NCBI GenBank assembly: GCA_002729885.1 | Contig: PBUB01000008.1 | Span: 62,001 to 126,000 of the forward strand | Length of the DNA: 64,000 nt | Origin: Spirochaetaceae bacterium | GTDB lineage: Bacteria; Spirochaetota; Leptospiria; Leptospirales; Leptonemataceae | Reading direction: 5' to 3' | Part shown: in pieces, positions 47,382 to 55,931 of the stretch | Layout of the letters: every line of letters starts with the position of its first letter | Position numbering within the stretch: the first letter of the stretch is position 1 | Position numbers and translations under genes: made by a program | The notes under the pieces: generated by a model | Database searches by the model: none | What the model saw: the letters and a program-made list of their open reading frames with translations, nothing else | Told to the model about the DNA's origin: nothing

Positions 47382-47414
47382 CATCCGAAGCTCACGCTTC
47401 GGATGGCTTTTTTT
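47382..47414 (+). terminator. Strong terminator-like hairpin between flgG and flgA
   Basis: CATCCGAAGC-TCAC-GCTTCGGATG forms a perfect 10-bp stem with a 4-nt loop, followed 2 nt later by seven T. It stands 51 nt after flgG and 55 nt before flgA on the same strand, so it would end or attenuate transcription within the flagellar run. Confidence 0.8.
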
Positions 47415-47469
47415 CAGATGGTTCACTGGAACCCGGTTGGTGCTTGCACTTACTTCAACAAATCCTGCC

Positions 47470-48507
47470 ATGCTATTTCAAATCATTCCAACCAGTCAGT
47501 ACAGGGTGCGGACTCGCACCCCAGGGGGAGCGGCTCTGTTTCGGGGCCTGGTCTGGTCTCTTTCGCTTTTCTCTGTAGTTGCATTTTCAGCGGGTAACAT
47601 TGGCGCTGAAACTCAGAGTTTTTCCAACCAGGGGCATCCCACTCTTGTACTTCGCCTCAAGCCAGTGGCCGTAGTAGAGAGCTTTCCTGTCAGACTTTCG
47701 CATCTAGGACAGCTGGATGCATCATCATCTCGATTTGCAGAAAAGGTAGTGATGGAGAACCTGGAGTCCCCCATCTATTTGTCGGATGATCGACTCAAAG
47801 AAGCGCTACTTCAAAGCGGCGGTATTGAAAGCAAAGTCTACGGAAAAGGAATCTGGGTGATTCCTCTAACAGAAAAAATGTCTGCCTCCGAAACCGGGGA
47901 ATTCTTCGAAGGAATACTGGAAAATAGCATCCATGGTCAGGGCACCTATCGCATTGAGGCGAAGAAGGGGATGCTCTATAATTCCAAACTTCGATCTCTA
48001 ATCAAGTTTTCTGGACTTCAGCCTGGTGCCGGTCATCGAAACATTACGGTAGACGTAATGGATCCGGAAGATGGAAAAAGGATTTTGCATCGTCAGGTTG
48101 TTCCGGTGCGGGTTCTCCAGAAAGTGCGGGTACCTGTAGCGCAGAGAGATCTCAAGTTTGGAGAAACCATCAAAGAAGGGGACTATGTACTGGAAGTTCG
48201 CTATACCGATGGAAAACTCAAAGATTTCTCCGGTCAGAACATCCATGGCTGGAAATTGAATGGGCCTGTGCGAAAAGGTCAGGTGCTTCAAGCGCCGGAT
48301 ATTCAGGAAACTCCGGACATTCGCCGGGGACAGAGTCTGGATCTAATTTATCAAAAGCCTGGACTGGTCTTAAAGATTCGATGTGTGGCCTACGGAGATG
48401 GAAACGTAGGCGATGAGATTCCGGTCCGAATCCTGGCATTCAATAACAAGACAGTCATCAAGAAAGCTCGCATTGCATCGGACAGGAGTGTAATCTATGA
48501 GCCCTGA
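47470..48507 (+). CDS. flgA: Flagellar P-ring assembly chaperone FlgA
   Basis: FlgA escorts the P-ring protein FlgI in the periplasm. The C-terminal part has the SAF/ChapFlgA organisation: VPVAQRDLKFGETIKEGDYV, VRKGQVLQAPDIQE and GQSLDLIYQKPGLVLKI. I use the ATG at 47470: upstream codons in the ORF track run back across the terminator-like hairpin. A hydrophobic segment near residues 28-42 (WSLSLFSVVAFSAGNI) is a signal peptide or anchor. With 345 residues it is long for FlgA because of an N-terminal domain. It overlaps flgH by 11 nt. Confidence 0.85.
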   Translation: MLFQIIPTSQYRVRTRTPGGAALFRGLVWSLSLFSVVAFSAGNIGAETQSFSNQGHPTLVLRLKPVAVVESFPVRLSHLGQLDASSSRFAEKVVMENLESPIYLSDDRLKEALLQSGGIESKVYGKGIWVIPLTEKMSASETGEFFEGILENSIHGQGTYRIEAKKGMLYNSKLRSLIKFSGLQPGAGHRNITVDVMDPEDGKRILHRQVVPVRVLQKVRVPVAQRDLKFGETIKEGDYVLEVRYTDGKLKDFSGQNIHGWKLNGPVRKGQVLQAPDIQETPDIRRGQSLDLIYQKPGLVLKIRCVAYGDGNVGDEIPVRILAFNNKTVIKKARIASDRSVIYEP

Positions 48508-49243
48508 AAGAGAGCAAAATCGAAGAAACTCCATTCGTGCCCAGCGAAAATCGCTAATCATCACCATCCTGGTGGCCAGCCTGGCCGTGCTATTGTTTCC
48601 GTTCCTGTTGAAAAGCGGCCTCTTAAGCGCCGAGGATCTGTGGCAGGATAAGAATCCTTATGGTATTTCAATAGAGCTGCGAGAGGGAGAAATCCTGAAG
48701 CTCCAGATTCGCGAGCCCATGGTTGTGGATTATCTCCTGGAAGGGGATTTAACGGATGAAGTGCAGATCAAAATGGTGCCCGATTCCAAGCTATTTGAGT
48801 TTCTGCCGCCGGCGGATGATACCCGGACCATAACGGAAAAGAAGGACGCTCGCATTCGTAGTCGGGGACGACTGGTGATGGATCTGGCTGTGACCATCCA
48901 GAGCATAGATCAAAATACGGGCACAGTTACGTTCAGTGGAACAAAGCTTCTGGCCTACCAGCAGGGTACCGCCAGGCAGGCCGTTCAGGTCACCGGCAGA
49001 ATCAATGCAGGGGACATTATGCCGGGTAAAACCGTTCACTCATCCCGTGTTGCGGATCTGCAGGTTGTAATCCAGGGCGGTCCGGATGCTCAAAGAGACA
49101 ACATTCAGATGAAACAGAATCCAGGAGAGAATCCTGGTGATCCTCCGCAGCCCAGCGCCGAACTGAGTGATGCTGAGAAACAGAGAATACTGCTGGAGTA
49201 TTTGAATCGGATTCTGGGAGAGAGCGGGGAGGTCAGTCAATGA
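48497..49243 (+). CDS. flgH: Flagellar L-ring protein FlgH homologue
   Basis: FlgH forms the outer-membrane L ring in gram-negative bacteria. The typical DLWQDKNPYGI follows an N-terminal membrane segment (about 18-40, SLIITILVASLAVLLFPFLL) and no lipobox cysteine is present. The C-terminal half has the INAGDIMPGKTVHSSRVADLQVV-like block, shortened here to its recognisable RVADLQVVIQGG. In a spirochaete with periplasmic flagella an L ring in the outer membrane is not expected, so it may have an altered role. It overlaps flgA and, by ATGA, flgI. Confidence 0.85.
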   Translation: MSPEREQNRRNSIRAQRKSLIITILVASLAVLLFPFLLKSGLLSAEDLWQDKNPYGISIELREGEILKLQIREPMVVDYLLEGDLTDEVQIKMVPDSKLFEFLPPADDTRTITEKKDARIRSRGRLVMDLAVTIQSIDQNTGTVTFSGTKLLAYQQGTARQAVQVTGRINAGDIMPGKTVHSSRVADLQVVIQGGPDAQRDNIQMKQNPGENPGDPPQPSAELSDAEKQRILLEYLNRILGESGEVSQ

Positions 49244-50355
49244 GAGCCCATTCCTCCCATATTGCCCGTGCGAAGGGCCATATCACTCGTCGCCTGGCCC
49301 TGGTGATGCTGGTTCTGGGCACTCTGCTTCTGGGAAGCGTGGACTCCCGGGCTGAGGAAGCGTCTTCAAAAGAAGATGGAGTTCGCCTGAAGGATCTTGC
49401 AAGAATCCAGGGGATTCGCACCAACCAGCTTCTGGGCTACGGAATCGTGGTGGGATTGCCGGGAACCGGGGACACGCGAAGCACACTGGCAAGTACATCC
49501 ATTCAAAACCTGCTGGGAAACCTGGGCCAGAACTTCTCGGAGAAGGAACTTCGAGCCCGTAATATCGCAGCTGTAATAGTCACTGCAGAGATTCCACCCT
49601 TTGCACGGAAAGGGGACCGGATCAATGTTACTGTTTCCAGCATTGGCGATGCGAAGAGCCTGGAGAACGGTGTATTGATTCAAACTCCGCTACAGGCAGG
49701 TAACGATAAGATCTATGCTGTGGCTCAGGGAGTCATCAGCGCTACAGACCGTAGAAACAAAAACGATGATGCAGGCCGTACAGTAGGCGTTGTGCTGAAT
49801 GGAGCCATGGTGGAGAAGGATCTCCAGGAAAGCCTGTTCAAAAGCCGCGAAATTCGAATCCAGCTCAAGTCCTTCGATTTTACCACCCTGGATCGAGTGC
49901 ATAAAAAGGTTCAGAGCTCCTTTCCAGAGCTCAAGGCTACCATCGATGGATCCTCAGTGGTTATTACGGTCCCTGAAAATGAAGAGCCGGTGGCCTGGAT
50001 TGCCCGTGTAGAGCAACTGAGGGTGCAACCCAGCTATCCTGCTCGAGTGGTTATCAATGAGAGAACCGGAACCATTGTAATGGGCGGCGAAATTCGGGTG
50101 GATCCAGTGGCCATTTCCCGCGGCGGAATTCAGCTACAGATAAATTCATCCAGGGAAGCGTATCGGGGAGTGTATGTAGCGCCCCCTGCTGGTAATGAAA
50201 AATCCAGGGAAACCACAAAGGAGTTTTCGGGAGCCTCTATAACTGAGATCGTTGAAGCCCTGAATGAAATGGGAGCTACCGTGCAGGATATCATCTCTAT
50301 TCTGGAAGCATTGCGAGATTCCGGTGCTCTGCATGCTGAGCTCGTTGTCATGTGA
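49240..50355 (+). CDS. flgI: Flagellar P-ring protein FlgI
   Basis: FlgI builds the peptidoglycan-level ring around the flagellar rod. The 371 residues are full length. Family blocks are VRLKDLARIQGIRTNQLLGY, GIVVGLPGTGDTRS, NIAAVIVTAEIPPFARKGD, and VVINERTGTIVMGGEIRV; the C-terminus ends LEALRDSGALHAELVVM. An N-terminal signal peptide occupies about residues 1-37. Start overlaps flgH stop (ATGA), so translation is coupled. Confidence 0.97.
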   Translation: MRAHSSHIARAKGHITRRLALVMLVLGTLLLGSVDSRAEEASSKEDGVRLKDLARIQGIRTNQLLGYGIVVGLPGTGDTRSTLASTSIQNLLGNLGQNFSEKELRARNIAAVIVTAEIPPFARKGDRINVTVSSIGDAKSLENGVLIQTPLQAGNDKIYAVAQGVISATDRRNKNDDAGRTVGVVLNGAMVEKDLQESLFKSREIRIQLKSFDFTTLDRVHKKVQSSFPELKATIDGSSVVITVPENEEPVAWIARVEQLRVQPSYPARVVINERTGTIVMGGEIRVDPVAISRGGIQLQINSSREAYRGVYVAPPAGNEKSRETTKEFSGASITEIVEALNEMGATVQDIISILEALRDSGALHAELVVM

Positions 50356-50503
50356 AACCGGCGCCTCTAGTTGGGCCGGCAGGCGGGCCGCAAGCGCATC
50401 GACTCAGAATGCAGGATTCCGGCTCCCTTTTGAATTCGCTCCTGGAAGGTAGCCAGGAATTACGTCTCCTTTTGCTTTAGCTTTTTTAATTCAGACCGAA
50501 GTT

Positions 50504-50977
50504 ATGAATATGGATATGTCTCTGGATAAACCCATTCCGCAGGAATTGCAGGGTCGACATAGTTCTTCCAATATCGAAACCAGACCGGACCCGGCGAAGC
50601 TGGACCTGAAAGGAGAAAGAAAGAAGCTCTATGAAACTGCGCAGAAATTCCAGGCACTGTTTATGGATATGATGCTGGATAGTATGCGAAAGACCGTGAA
50701 CAAAGAGGACAACCCTCTATATGGCGGGAATCGTCAGGACATTTTTGAGGATATGCTTTACGATGAATATTCTCAGCAGCTTTCGCAAACTCCAGGTATG
50801 ACTCTGGCCACTGATATCTACTACAGTATGGAAAGCAAGCTGCCAAAAGAAAGGGATATTAGCGAACTTCCTCAGGAAGTGCAGGAGCAAATCCGCAAAT
50901 TTCAGAAGGAAAGCTACGAGAAATCCCTGCCATCGTCTATTAGCACGGATCAGATCCAGCAAGAATGGATGCGATAG
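50504..50977 (+). CDS. flgJ: FlgJ-like rod-binding protein without muramidase domain
   Basis: The 157-residue protein corresponds to the N-terminal rod-binding half of FlgJ: TAQKFQALFMDMMLDSMRKT and DIFEDMLYDEYSQQLSQTPG are the conserved segments. The C-terminal glucosaminidase domain of enterobacterial FlgJ is absent, as in other spirochaetes. It lies 148 nt after flgI. A weak ribosome site precedes the ATG at 50504. It likely assists rod assembly through the wall. Confidence 0.85.
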   Translation: MNMDMSLDKPIPQELQGRHSSSNIETRPDPAKLDLKGERKKLYETAQKFQALFMDMMLDSMRKTVNKEDNPLYGGNRQDIFEDMLYDEYSQQLSQTPGMTLATDIYYSMESKLPKERDISELPQEVQEQIRKFQKESYEKSLPSSISTDQIQQEWMR

Positions 50978-51001
50978 TACCTGGCTCGCCTGAAAATGCG
51001 G

Positions 51002-51403
51002 CTACACTCTTCTGAGCCATTCCTGAAACCATTCCAGGCGAAACAGAATCCATAGAATAACTGCATATTCAATGAACTCCAGACCCATCTGCCAGAATCG
51101 AGCTTCATGCTTCAGAATGAAGAATGTCTGGTAGGCACAGGTAAGCGCCATCAGACTGTAGAGGATGGACATCCATTCCGGCAAATTCGAGAATCGCGCC
51201 AGGAAGCCTGCAAGGTAGGTGAGGGAGGCCAATAGCACTAGAAGCCATTGCCACATGAGCATGGCCCGGCCAAACAGCGGATTGGAAATATTGGTAAGGT
51301 TCCAGTCCGGGTGAAATTCCAGTAAACCAATCACCGCCCAGCCCAGCAATCCAATGTGCACTACGACCAAAAGCAGAGCCAGAGCCTTTTGCAGATAGAA
51401 CAT
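51002..51403 (-). CDS. Small four-TM membrane protein of unknown function
   Basis: The 133 residues contain four hydrophobic segments (LALLLVVVHIGLLGWAVIGL at the start, LLVLLASLTYLAGFLA, MSILYSLMALTCAYQTFF, and a C-terminal one). The start at 51403 is chosen because the ORF track extension enters array B and reads repeat text (HRPSVFRRTS). No family recognised. It is convergent with flgJ (24-nt gap) and is preceded by array B. Confidence 0.6.
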   Translation of the reverse strand: MFYLQKALALLLVVVHIGLLGWAVIGLLEFHPDWNLTNISNPLFGRAMLMWQWLLVLLASLTYLAGFLARFSNLPEWMSILYSLMALTCAYQTFFILKHEARFWQMGLEFIEYAVILWILFRLEWFQEWLRRV

Positions 51404-51464
51404 AATAAGACCCTGAGTTCTTTCATTTTGCTTTGCAAGCAATTTACCTTGATACCCGCCCACC

Positions 51465-51779
51465 GAGGTTCGCCTAAACACGCTGGGACGATGCAAATGC
51501 GAACTCACTGGGGGTGACTACTAGAAGAAAGTGCGGAGGTTCGCCTAAACACGGGGGACGGTGCAAATGCGAACTCAGTGGGGTGGCTGCCAGAAGAAAG
51601 TGCGGAGGTTCGCCTAAACACGGGGGACGGTGCAAATGCGAACTCAGTCGGGTGGCTGCCAGAAGAAATTGTGGAGGTTCGCCTAAACACGCTGGGACGG
51701 TGCAAATGCGAACTCAGTGGGGGTGGCTGCCAGAAGAAAGTGCCGATGTTCGCCTAAACACGGGAGGAGCACGTAAAAC
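51465..51779. repeat. Tandem array B: four and a half 69-71-bp units with a GTTCG...CGAAC core
   Basis: Units begin at 51465, 51536, 51605, 51674 and 51745 (periods 71, 69, 69, 71), the last one degenerate. Each core runs from GTTCGCCTAAACACG to GCAAATGCGAAC and carries GTTCGC/GCGAAC ends. The joint contains GGTGGCTGCCAGAAGAAAG. The core is 37 nt in the 71-bp units and 36 nt in the 69-bp ones. Length changes of 2 bp between units break any reading frame, so it is non-coding. It lies between the four-TM gene and the panB stop. Confidence 0.85.
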
Positions 51780-51802
51780 CGCACTGGACGTGGTGGCCTG
51801 GA

Positions 51803-52621
51803 TTATTCGGCGTAGAAGGAGTTTTCCGGTCCGGGAAAAGCTCCCTTTTGTACATCTTGCGTATACTGATCAAAAGCCTGAATAATGGGATCGGCCAGAT
51901 CTGCGTATTTCTTTGTATGCCTGGGGGAGAAATCCGGATCCAGTCCCAGGATATCGTGAAGCACAAGTACCTGCCCAGATGTATCTGCGCCGGAACCGAT
52001 GCCGACGGTGGGAATACTGAGCTGCGATGTAAGATTCTTTGCGACATTCGCTTCCACAAGCTCAAGCAACAGACCGAAGCATCCGGCAGCCTGAAGGGAA
52101 AGGGCTGCTTCCTTCAGCAATGCAGCCGAATCGGATGTCTTGCCCTGTACGCGAAAACCACCGGCAGTAAGGACGCTTTGAGGTGTGAGCCCTGAATGAC
52201 CCATTACCGGTATTCCCGATTCTACCATTCTCGTAATCACTTGAATCAGAAAAGGCGTCGATCCTTCCAGCTTCAGAGCATCCGCATCTGTTTCCTTCAT
52301 GATGCGCATTGCATTTTCGATAGCCGCCTCCACGGATGAATGATAGGTTCCGGCAGGCATATCCACAATCAGGAACTTTTCCGGCGCCCCCCTGCGAACC
52401 ATTTCTGCATGGTAAATGATCTGATCGAGAGTAACAGGAACCGTGGATCGCTTCCCCTGGACCACCATGCCCATGGAATCCCCGACCAGAATGGCATCCA
52501 CAGAGGAGCGAGCAATGAGTCTGGCAAATGCAAAATCATAGCATGTGGCCATGGAGATCTTGCGACCTTCCGCATGAGCCTGCAACCAGTGAGATGGATA
52601 TTTCAGTCGTTTTTGAGCCAT
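51803..52621 (-). CDS. panB: 3-methyl-2-oxobutanoate hydroxymethyltransferase
   Basis: PanB makes ketopantoate from alpha-ketoisovalerate and methylene-tetrahydrofolate. The start at 52621 gives MAQKRLKYPSHWLQAHAEG and a 272-residue protein of standard size; the ORF track's longer start overlaps the gene upstream. Blocks KISMATCYDFAFARL, VDAILVGDSMGMVVQG and GHSGLTPQSV are diagnostic. It starts 26 nt after a secreted-protein gene on the same strand. panE, the next pathway step, is at 26265. Confidence 0.95.
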   Translation of the reverse strand: MAQKRLKYPSHWLQAHAEGRKISMATCYDFAFARLIARSSVDAILVGDSMGMVVQGKRSTVPVTLDQIIYHAEMVRRGAPEKFLIVDMPAGTYHSSVEAAIENAMRIMKETDADALKLEGSTPFLIQVITRMVESGIPVMGHSGLTPQSVLTAGGFRVQGKTSDSAALLKEAALSLQAAGCFGLLLELVEANVAKNLTSQLSIPTVGIGSGADTSGQVLVLHDILGLDPDFSPRHTKKYADLADPIIQAFDQYTQDVQKGAFPGPENSFYAE

Positions 52622-52647
52622 GGATGGTAAAGCCTTTTCAAGGGCTT

Positions 52648-53520
52648 CTACCAGAAAACGAAAAAATCCTCGGATTCGTCCACCCTGGAAGGCCTGTCTG
52701 CATACTGAATTTCGCACAGAGTCAGAATCGGGCCTTCCGGCCTGGATCTGAGAACCGACTGGATTTCCGGTTTCAATTGCGCTACATCTAGATGGGACGG
52801 TCGCACCTCCAGAACAGTGAGCTTGAGAAGAATCATGTGCATCTTCTCGGGAAATGCGGGAGATGGATTCGGCGCGGGAAGTTCCAGAGGGAAATCGAAA
52901 CTATCGGCTCTGGAAGGAATATCGATTTCATAGCTGGCAACAGGAGTGGCTTCTGGATAGCCGAAGTCCTGGTCGGGGTCATTCAGAGGTCGGTAATAGA
53001 AGTCCAGTCTTGCTTTCTTGAGCTGAACAATCCTGGTCCCGTTAGCGCTGGTTTCTCGCTGTCCCGAGCTGCCTTTCGGATTTGAATCGTCTAATCGGAT
53101 TAAATCCCGGGTGCAGGGGCCGTTCCACACTCGGATTCGATCCGGTACTCTGGGCGAAAATACAATGTCATTTTTATGATCCCTCTTTTGAGTATGATCC
53201 GATGTTTGAATCCGAACCGGCATACTGGATTCCTTTCTCTCCGCGCGAATCTCTGGAAAGTGACTGACTCCCAGTTCCAGCCAGAAATAATTCTGCTGCG
53301 AAGGTCCCAGAGGATAGTGCATGAAAGACGTATTGCCTGCATTTCCATCCAGAAGAGCTGCAGGGCCGTGCGCATCATGTTGCTGCTTTCCCGCCGGGGT
53401 CTGCGCCAACCGTGCAGTTTGAACAATGAATTTGCGAGGCTTGGAATACAGGAAGGCCTGCTGTATGGAAACGTAAGCCAGGGCCGCGGTGAAGGCAATT
53501 GCTAGAGTACTTCGTTTCAT
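52648..53520 (-). CDS. Secreted protein with a discoidin-like region
   Basis: The start at 53520 gives MKRSTLAIAFTAALAYVSIQ, a signal peptide; the ORF track adds 28 upstream residues. The segment HGPAALLDGNAGNTSFMHYP, then YFWLELGV, resembles the start of F5/8-type or NADase-type glycan-binding domains, in which ALDGNxxTxW is typical. The remainder (VPDRIRVWNG, LDFYYRPLND, LLKLTVLEVRP) is beta-rich and consistent with a binding module. The function and ligand are unknown. It stands just upstream of panB, co-directional, 144 nt after cheR. Confidence 0.6.
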   Translation of the reverse strand: MKRSTLAIAFTAALAYVSIQQAFLYSKPRKFIVQTARLAQTPAGKQQHDAHGPAALLDGNAGNTSFMHYPLGPSQQNYFWLELGVSHFPEIRAERKESSMPVRIQTSDHTQKRDHKNDIVFSPRVPDRIRVWNGPCTRDLIRLDDSNPKGSSGQRETSANGTRIVQLKKARLDFYYRPLNDPDQDFGYPEATPVASYEIDIPSRADSFDFPLELPAPNPSPAFPEKMHMILLKLTVLEVRPSHLDVAQLKPEIQSVLRSRPEGPILTLCEIQYADRPSRVDESEDFFVFW

Positions 53521-53664
53521 GATTATGCTTCTGTAAATCCTCTGCAATCTGCTATTGGAAACTTCAGTGCCGAATCTTGCATTTGGAGCAATAACGGCCT
53601 TCATTCCTGATAGGGAGTCTCGGGTACTCTTCCGCCAATTTGCCAGGCACCTGTTTCGTTTGCA

Positions 53665-54507
53665 CTATCCCGCTTTGCTAAAACCTGTTTCCATTGGCTG
53701 ATAAACAGTGGGTCGCACTTTGATTAGATAGGATTGTGCAAAGTTAAGAGCCTCGGAGTGACCCACAATTAAGAAGCCATCCGGTCGCAGTGCAGATACG
53801 ATGTTTCGGATGATCGTTTCCTTTTCCGTCGCATTGAAATAGATCAGCATGTTGCGAAGAAATATAATATCAAAAGGTCCAAAGCCGGCCGGCCTGTTCA
53901 TAAGGTTCCAGGTAAAGAATCGACAGTTTTGTCTGAGCTCGGTCTTGATAATGAACTTACCCTCCTGGGAGCGAACTCCTTTGAGACAGTATCGCTTTCG
54001 GTAATTCTCTGGAATTCTTTCTACCATTTCCAGTGGGTACATTCCAGAAGCTGCCTGTTTAACAGTTTTCTGGGATATATCGCTTCCGGTTACCTGCCAG
54101 CCGCTATAGCCCAGGATGTTCGCAAGCTCCATGGCTACGGAATATGGTTCGGGCCCGGTGGAACAGGCGGCGCTCCAGACAGAAACCGGCGGACGATTCC
54201 TTCCTTTGATTTCTGGAATTAGCTCTTTGCGCAGTAATTCAAAATGCCCTTCTTCGCGAAAGAAATAGGTTTCATTGGTGGTAAGTGTATCTACCAGCCT
54301 TTGCTTTTCCAGTCCGGTAGGATCTACACGAACATATTCTACATATTGCTGATAGGTTTCGAAATTTAGCTCTCGCAGGATCTTCGCAAGTCGGCCGGCC
54401 ATAAGGCTTCTCTTGCTGTCTGCAAGCAGTACCCCGGAAAGAGAAAAGAAAAGGTCCCGAATCTCTTTGAATTCTCGATCTGTAAGGTTATAACTGTTGG
54501 CTGTCAT
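53665..54507 (-). CDS. cheR: Chemotaxis protein methyltransferase CheR
   Basis: CheR adds methyl groups from AdoMet to glutamates of chemoreceptors. The N-terminal helical domain (LTDREFKEIRDLFFSLSGVL), the TTNETYFFRE block, the AdoMet site VWSAACSTGPEPYSVAM and FDIIFLRNMLIYFN are all present. I use the ATG at 54507, 280 residues; it overlaps the esterase gene by 20 nt. It is not next to other che genes here; the two MCPs of this window could be substrates. Confidence 0.95.
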   Translation of the reverse strand: MTANSYNLTDREFKEIRDLFFSLSGVLLADSKRSLMAGRLAKILRELNFETYQQYVEYVRVDPTGLEKQRLVDTLTTNETYFFREEGHFELLRKELIPEIKGRNRPPVSVWSAACSTGPEPYSVAMELANILGYSGWQVTGSDISQKTVKQAASGMYPLEMVERIPENYRKRYCLKGVRSQEGKFIIKTELRQNCRFFTWNLMNRPAGFGPFDIIFLRNMLIYFNATEKETIIRNIVSALRPDGFLIVGHSEALNFAQSYLIKVRPTVYQPMETGFSKAG

Positions 54508-55384
54508 CGAAGTATTTCCGCAAGAATTCGAAAGCCGGCTTAAGCTGCTGATTCCAGAAGCGAAAATCATGACCGGCACCGTCCACCATGTTTAATTGAA
54601 CATTAACGGTAGTGCCTTTTTCACTCTGGATGGCCCTGTAGAAGCGAAGTGTCTGATCCGGCGGGACGATTCTATCTGCTTTTCCATGGGACAGATAGAT
54701 TGGCATGTTCCATTGACTGGCAGAGTTCACAGGATTATCCATTTCTCTCCAGCGTTTGGAGTATTTTTCAAACGGTCCATATACTGCAGTCATCAGGTTG
54801 TCGGTGGGCATCACACTCTGGTCAAAGTCACCGGAGAAAGATGCACCGGCCATAAACATCCCCGGGTTGCTCAGAGCCAGCAGGGCCACGCCCCGTCCTC
54901 CGGTGGAAAGTCCCAGAAGATAGTTTTGCTTTCCTTTCTCAAAAAGACCATATCTGGCATTCAGGCCCGGTATGAATTTCTTGTTCAGTAATTCCAGGCC
55001 GGGTGTTGGATTCCATTTCATCCTGGTCTCGGGAAAGTAGGAGCTCGCATATATGCTGGTATGCATCTGCGGAAGCACAAGTATCATCGAGTACTGATCC
55101 GCGTAAGCTTTAAGTTCTGTTTCTTTGATCCATCTGGACTTATCGAATTTCCATCCGGGAAGTACCAGCATCAATCTGTAGCGATGGCTGGCTTCCTGGT
55201 CTGCGAGCAACGGAGGTACATAGAGATCGTAGCTCAGGCCTGCTTCGCTCAGGTTCTGGTGATAGCCCGGCGAGATAGGGGCCGGATATCGATCCTGCCT
55301 TGCCTGCGCTCCGGGAGTACAGGATAGAAGGCTAAAGAGCACCAGAGATAGAGATGCAATTCGCATGGTGTGCATGGTATTCAA
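54488..55384 (-). CDS. Lipoprotein esterase (alpha/beta hydrolase)
   Basis: A lipobox is visible in SLVLFSLLSCTPG. The hydrolase domain resembles the esterase D/feruloyl-esterase group: YRLMLVLPGWKFDKSRW, nucleophile GLSTGGRG, acid in LSHGKADRIVPP and histidine in GAGHDFRFW. It hydrolyses an unknown ester, outside the cytoplasm. The gene follows the NUDIX gene by 22 nt and overlaps cheR by 20 nt, so these form one transcript. Confidence 0.85.
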   Translation of the reverse strand: MNTMHTMRIASLSLVLFSLLSCTPGAQARQDRYPAPISPGYHQNLSEAGLSYDLYVPPLLADQEASHRYRLMLVLPGWKFDKSRWIKETELKAYADQYSMILVLPQMHTSIYASSYFPETRMKWNPTPGLELLNKKFIPGLNARYGLFEKGKQNYLLGLSTGGRGVALLALSNPGMFMAGASFSGDFDQSVMPTDNLMTAVYGPFEKYSKRWREMDNPVNSASQWNMPIYLSHGKADRIVPPDQTLRFYRAIQSEKGTTVNVQLNMVDGAGHDFRFWNQQLKPAFEFLRKYFDDSQQL

Positions 55385-55406
55385 TGGACGTAGAATGATC
55401 TTTAGG

Positions 55407-55931
55407 TCAAGGCAAAGTAATTAAATCCGAAGCATTCAGGCGATCATAGAATCTGGATTTCTGTTCAAGAAATGTATGTACCGCACTGCGCATGGTATCG
55501 GTGAAAATTTCAGGTACATCTTCATTCATTGAGGCCCAGAAGTAATGGTTGTGCTCATCGGAAAGTTCCAGACTGCCTCCCAGAAGTTGCCCGGCATAGG
55601 CAATGCCCAGAGCTTCGGTTTGATCTCTGGCAACAAAATGGGGAAAGATAAACAGTGGATCGGGATTCATTCGATACTGAATCTGGCCCAGTTCTTCCTG
55701 TACTTCCCGGGCCAGACTTCGTTCAAAGGGGTCATAGATTTCATCTCGATTGATTCTACCGCCAGGCAAATCGCCCTGACCGGTGGCGGAATCCTGCATT
55801 ACAAGAAAATACCCTGACTTTGGAGAGGTGTCTGAATCAGTATTCTTAACTACATTCGCATCATCAGATAGCTCTGGAGACCAGAGAAACAGCTTCAAGG
55901 TAATCTGGAAGCGTCCTGGATTGTGAATCAA
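55407..55931 (-). CDS. NUDIX hydrolase
   Basis: A cytoplasmic NUDIX domain is shown by DLPGGRINRDEIYDPFERSL followed by AREVQEELGQ. The standard GX5EX7REUXEEXGU box has three extra residues between E and RE here. The start is a TTG at 55931 whose bases overlap the previous gene's TGA (TTGA), giving 174 residues; the ORF track start lies 72 nt further inside that gene and adds Arg/Ser-rich text. Substrate not predictable. Confidence 0.8.
   Translation of the reverse strand: MIHNPGRFQITLKLFLWSPELSDDANVVKNTDSDTSPKSGYFLVMQDSATGQGDLPGGRINRDEIYDPFERSLAREVQEELGQIQYRMNPDPLFIFPHFVARDQTEALGIAYAGQLLGGSLELSDEHNHYFWASMNEDVPEIFTDTMRSAVHTFLEQKSRFYDRLNASDLITLP

Noticed and set aside
46179-51779. Repeat arrays as CRISPR
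   Set aside because: The segments between the 37-nt cores are as conserved as the cores and no cas gene is present.
46179-51779. Repeat arrays as integron attC sites
   Set aside because: Ends GTTCG/CGAAC do not fit GTTRRRY/RYYYAAC, there is no integrase gene and there are no cassette ORFs between units.
51505-51885. ORFs across array B on both strands
   Set aside because: Unit lengths of 71 and 69 shift frame; text is repeat-derived and overlaps panB.
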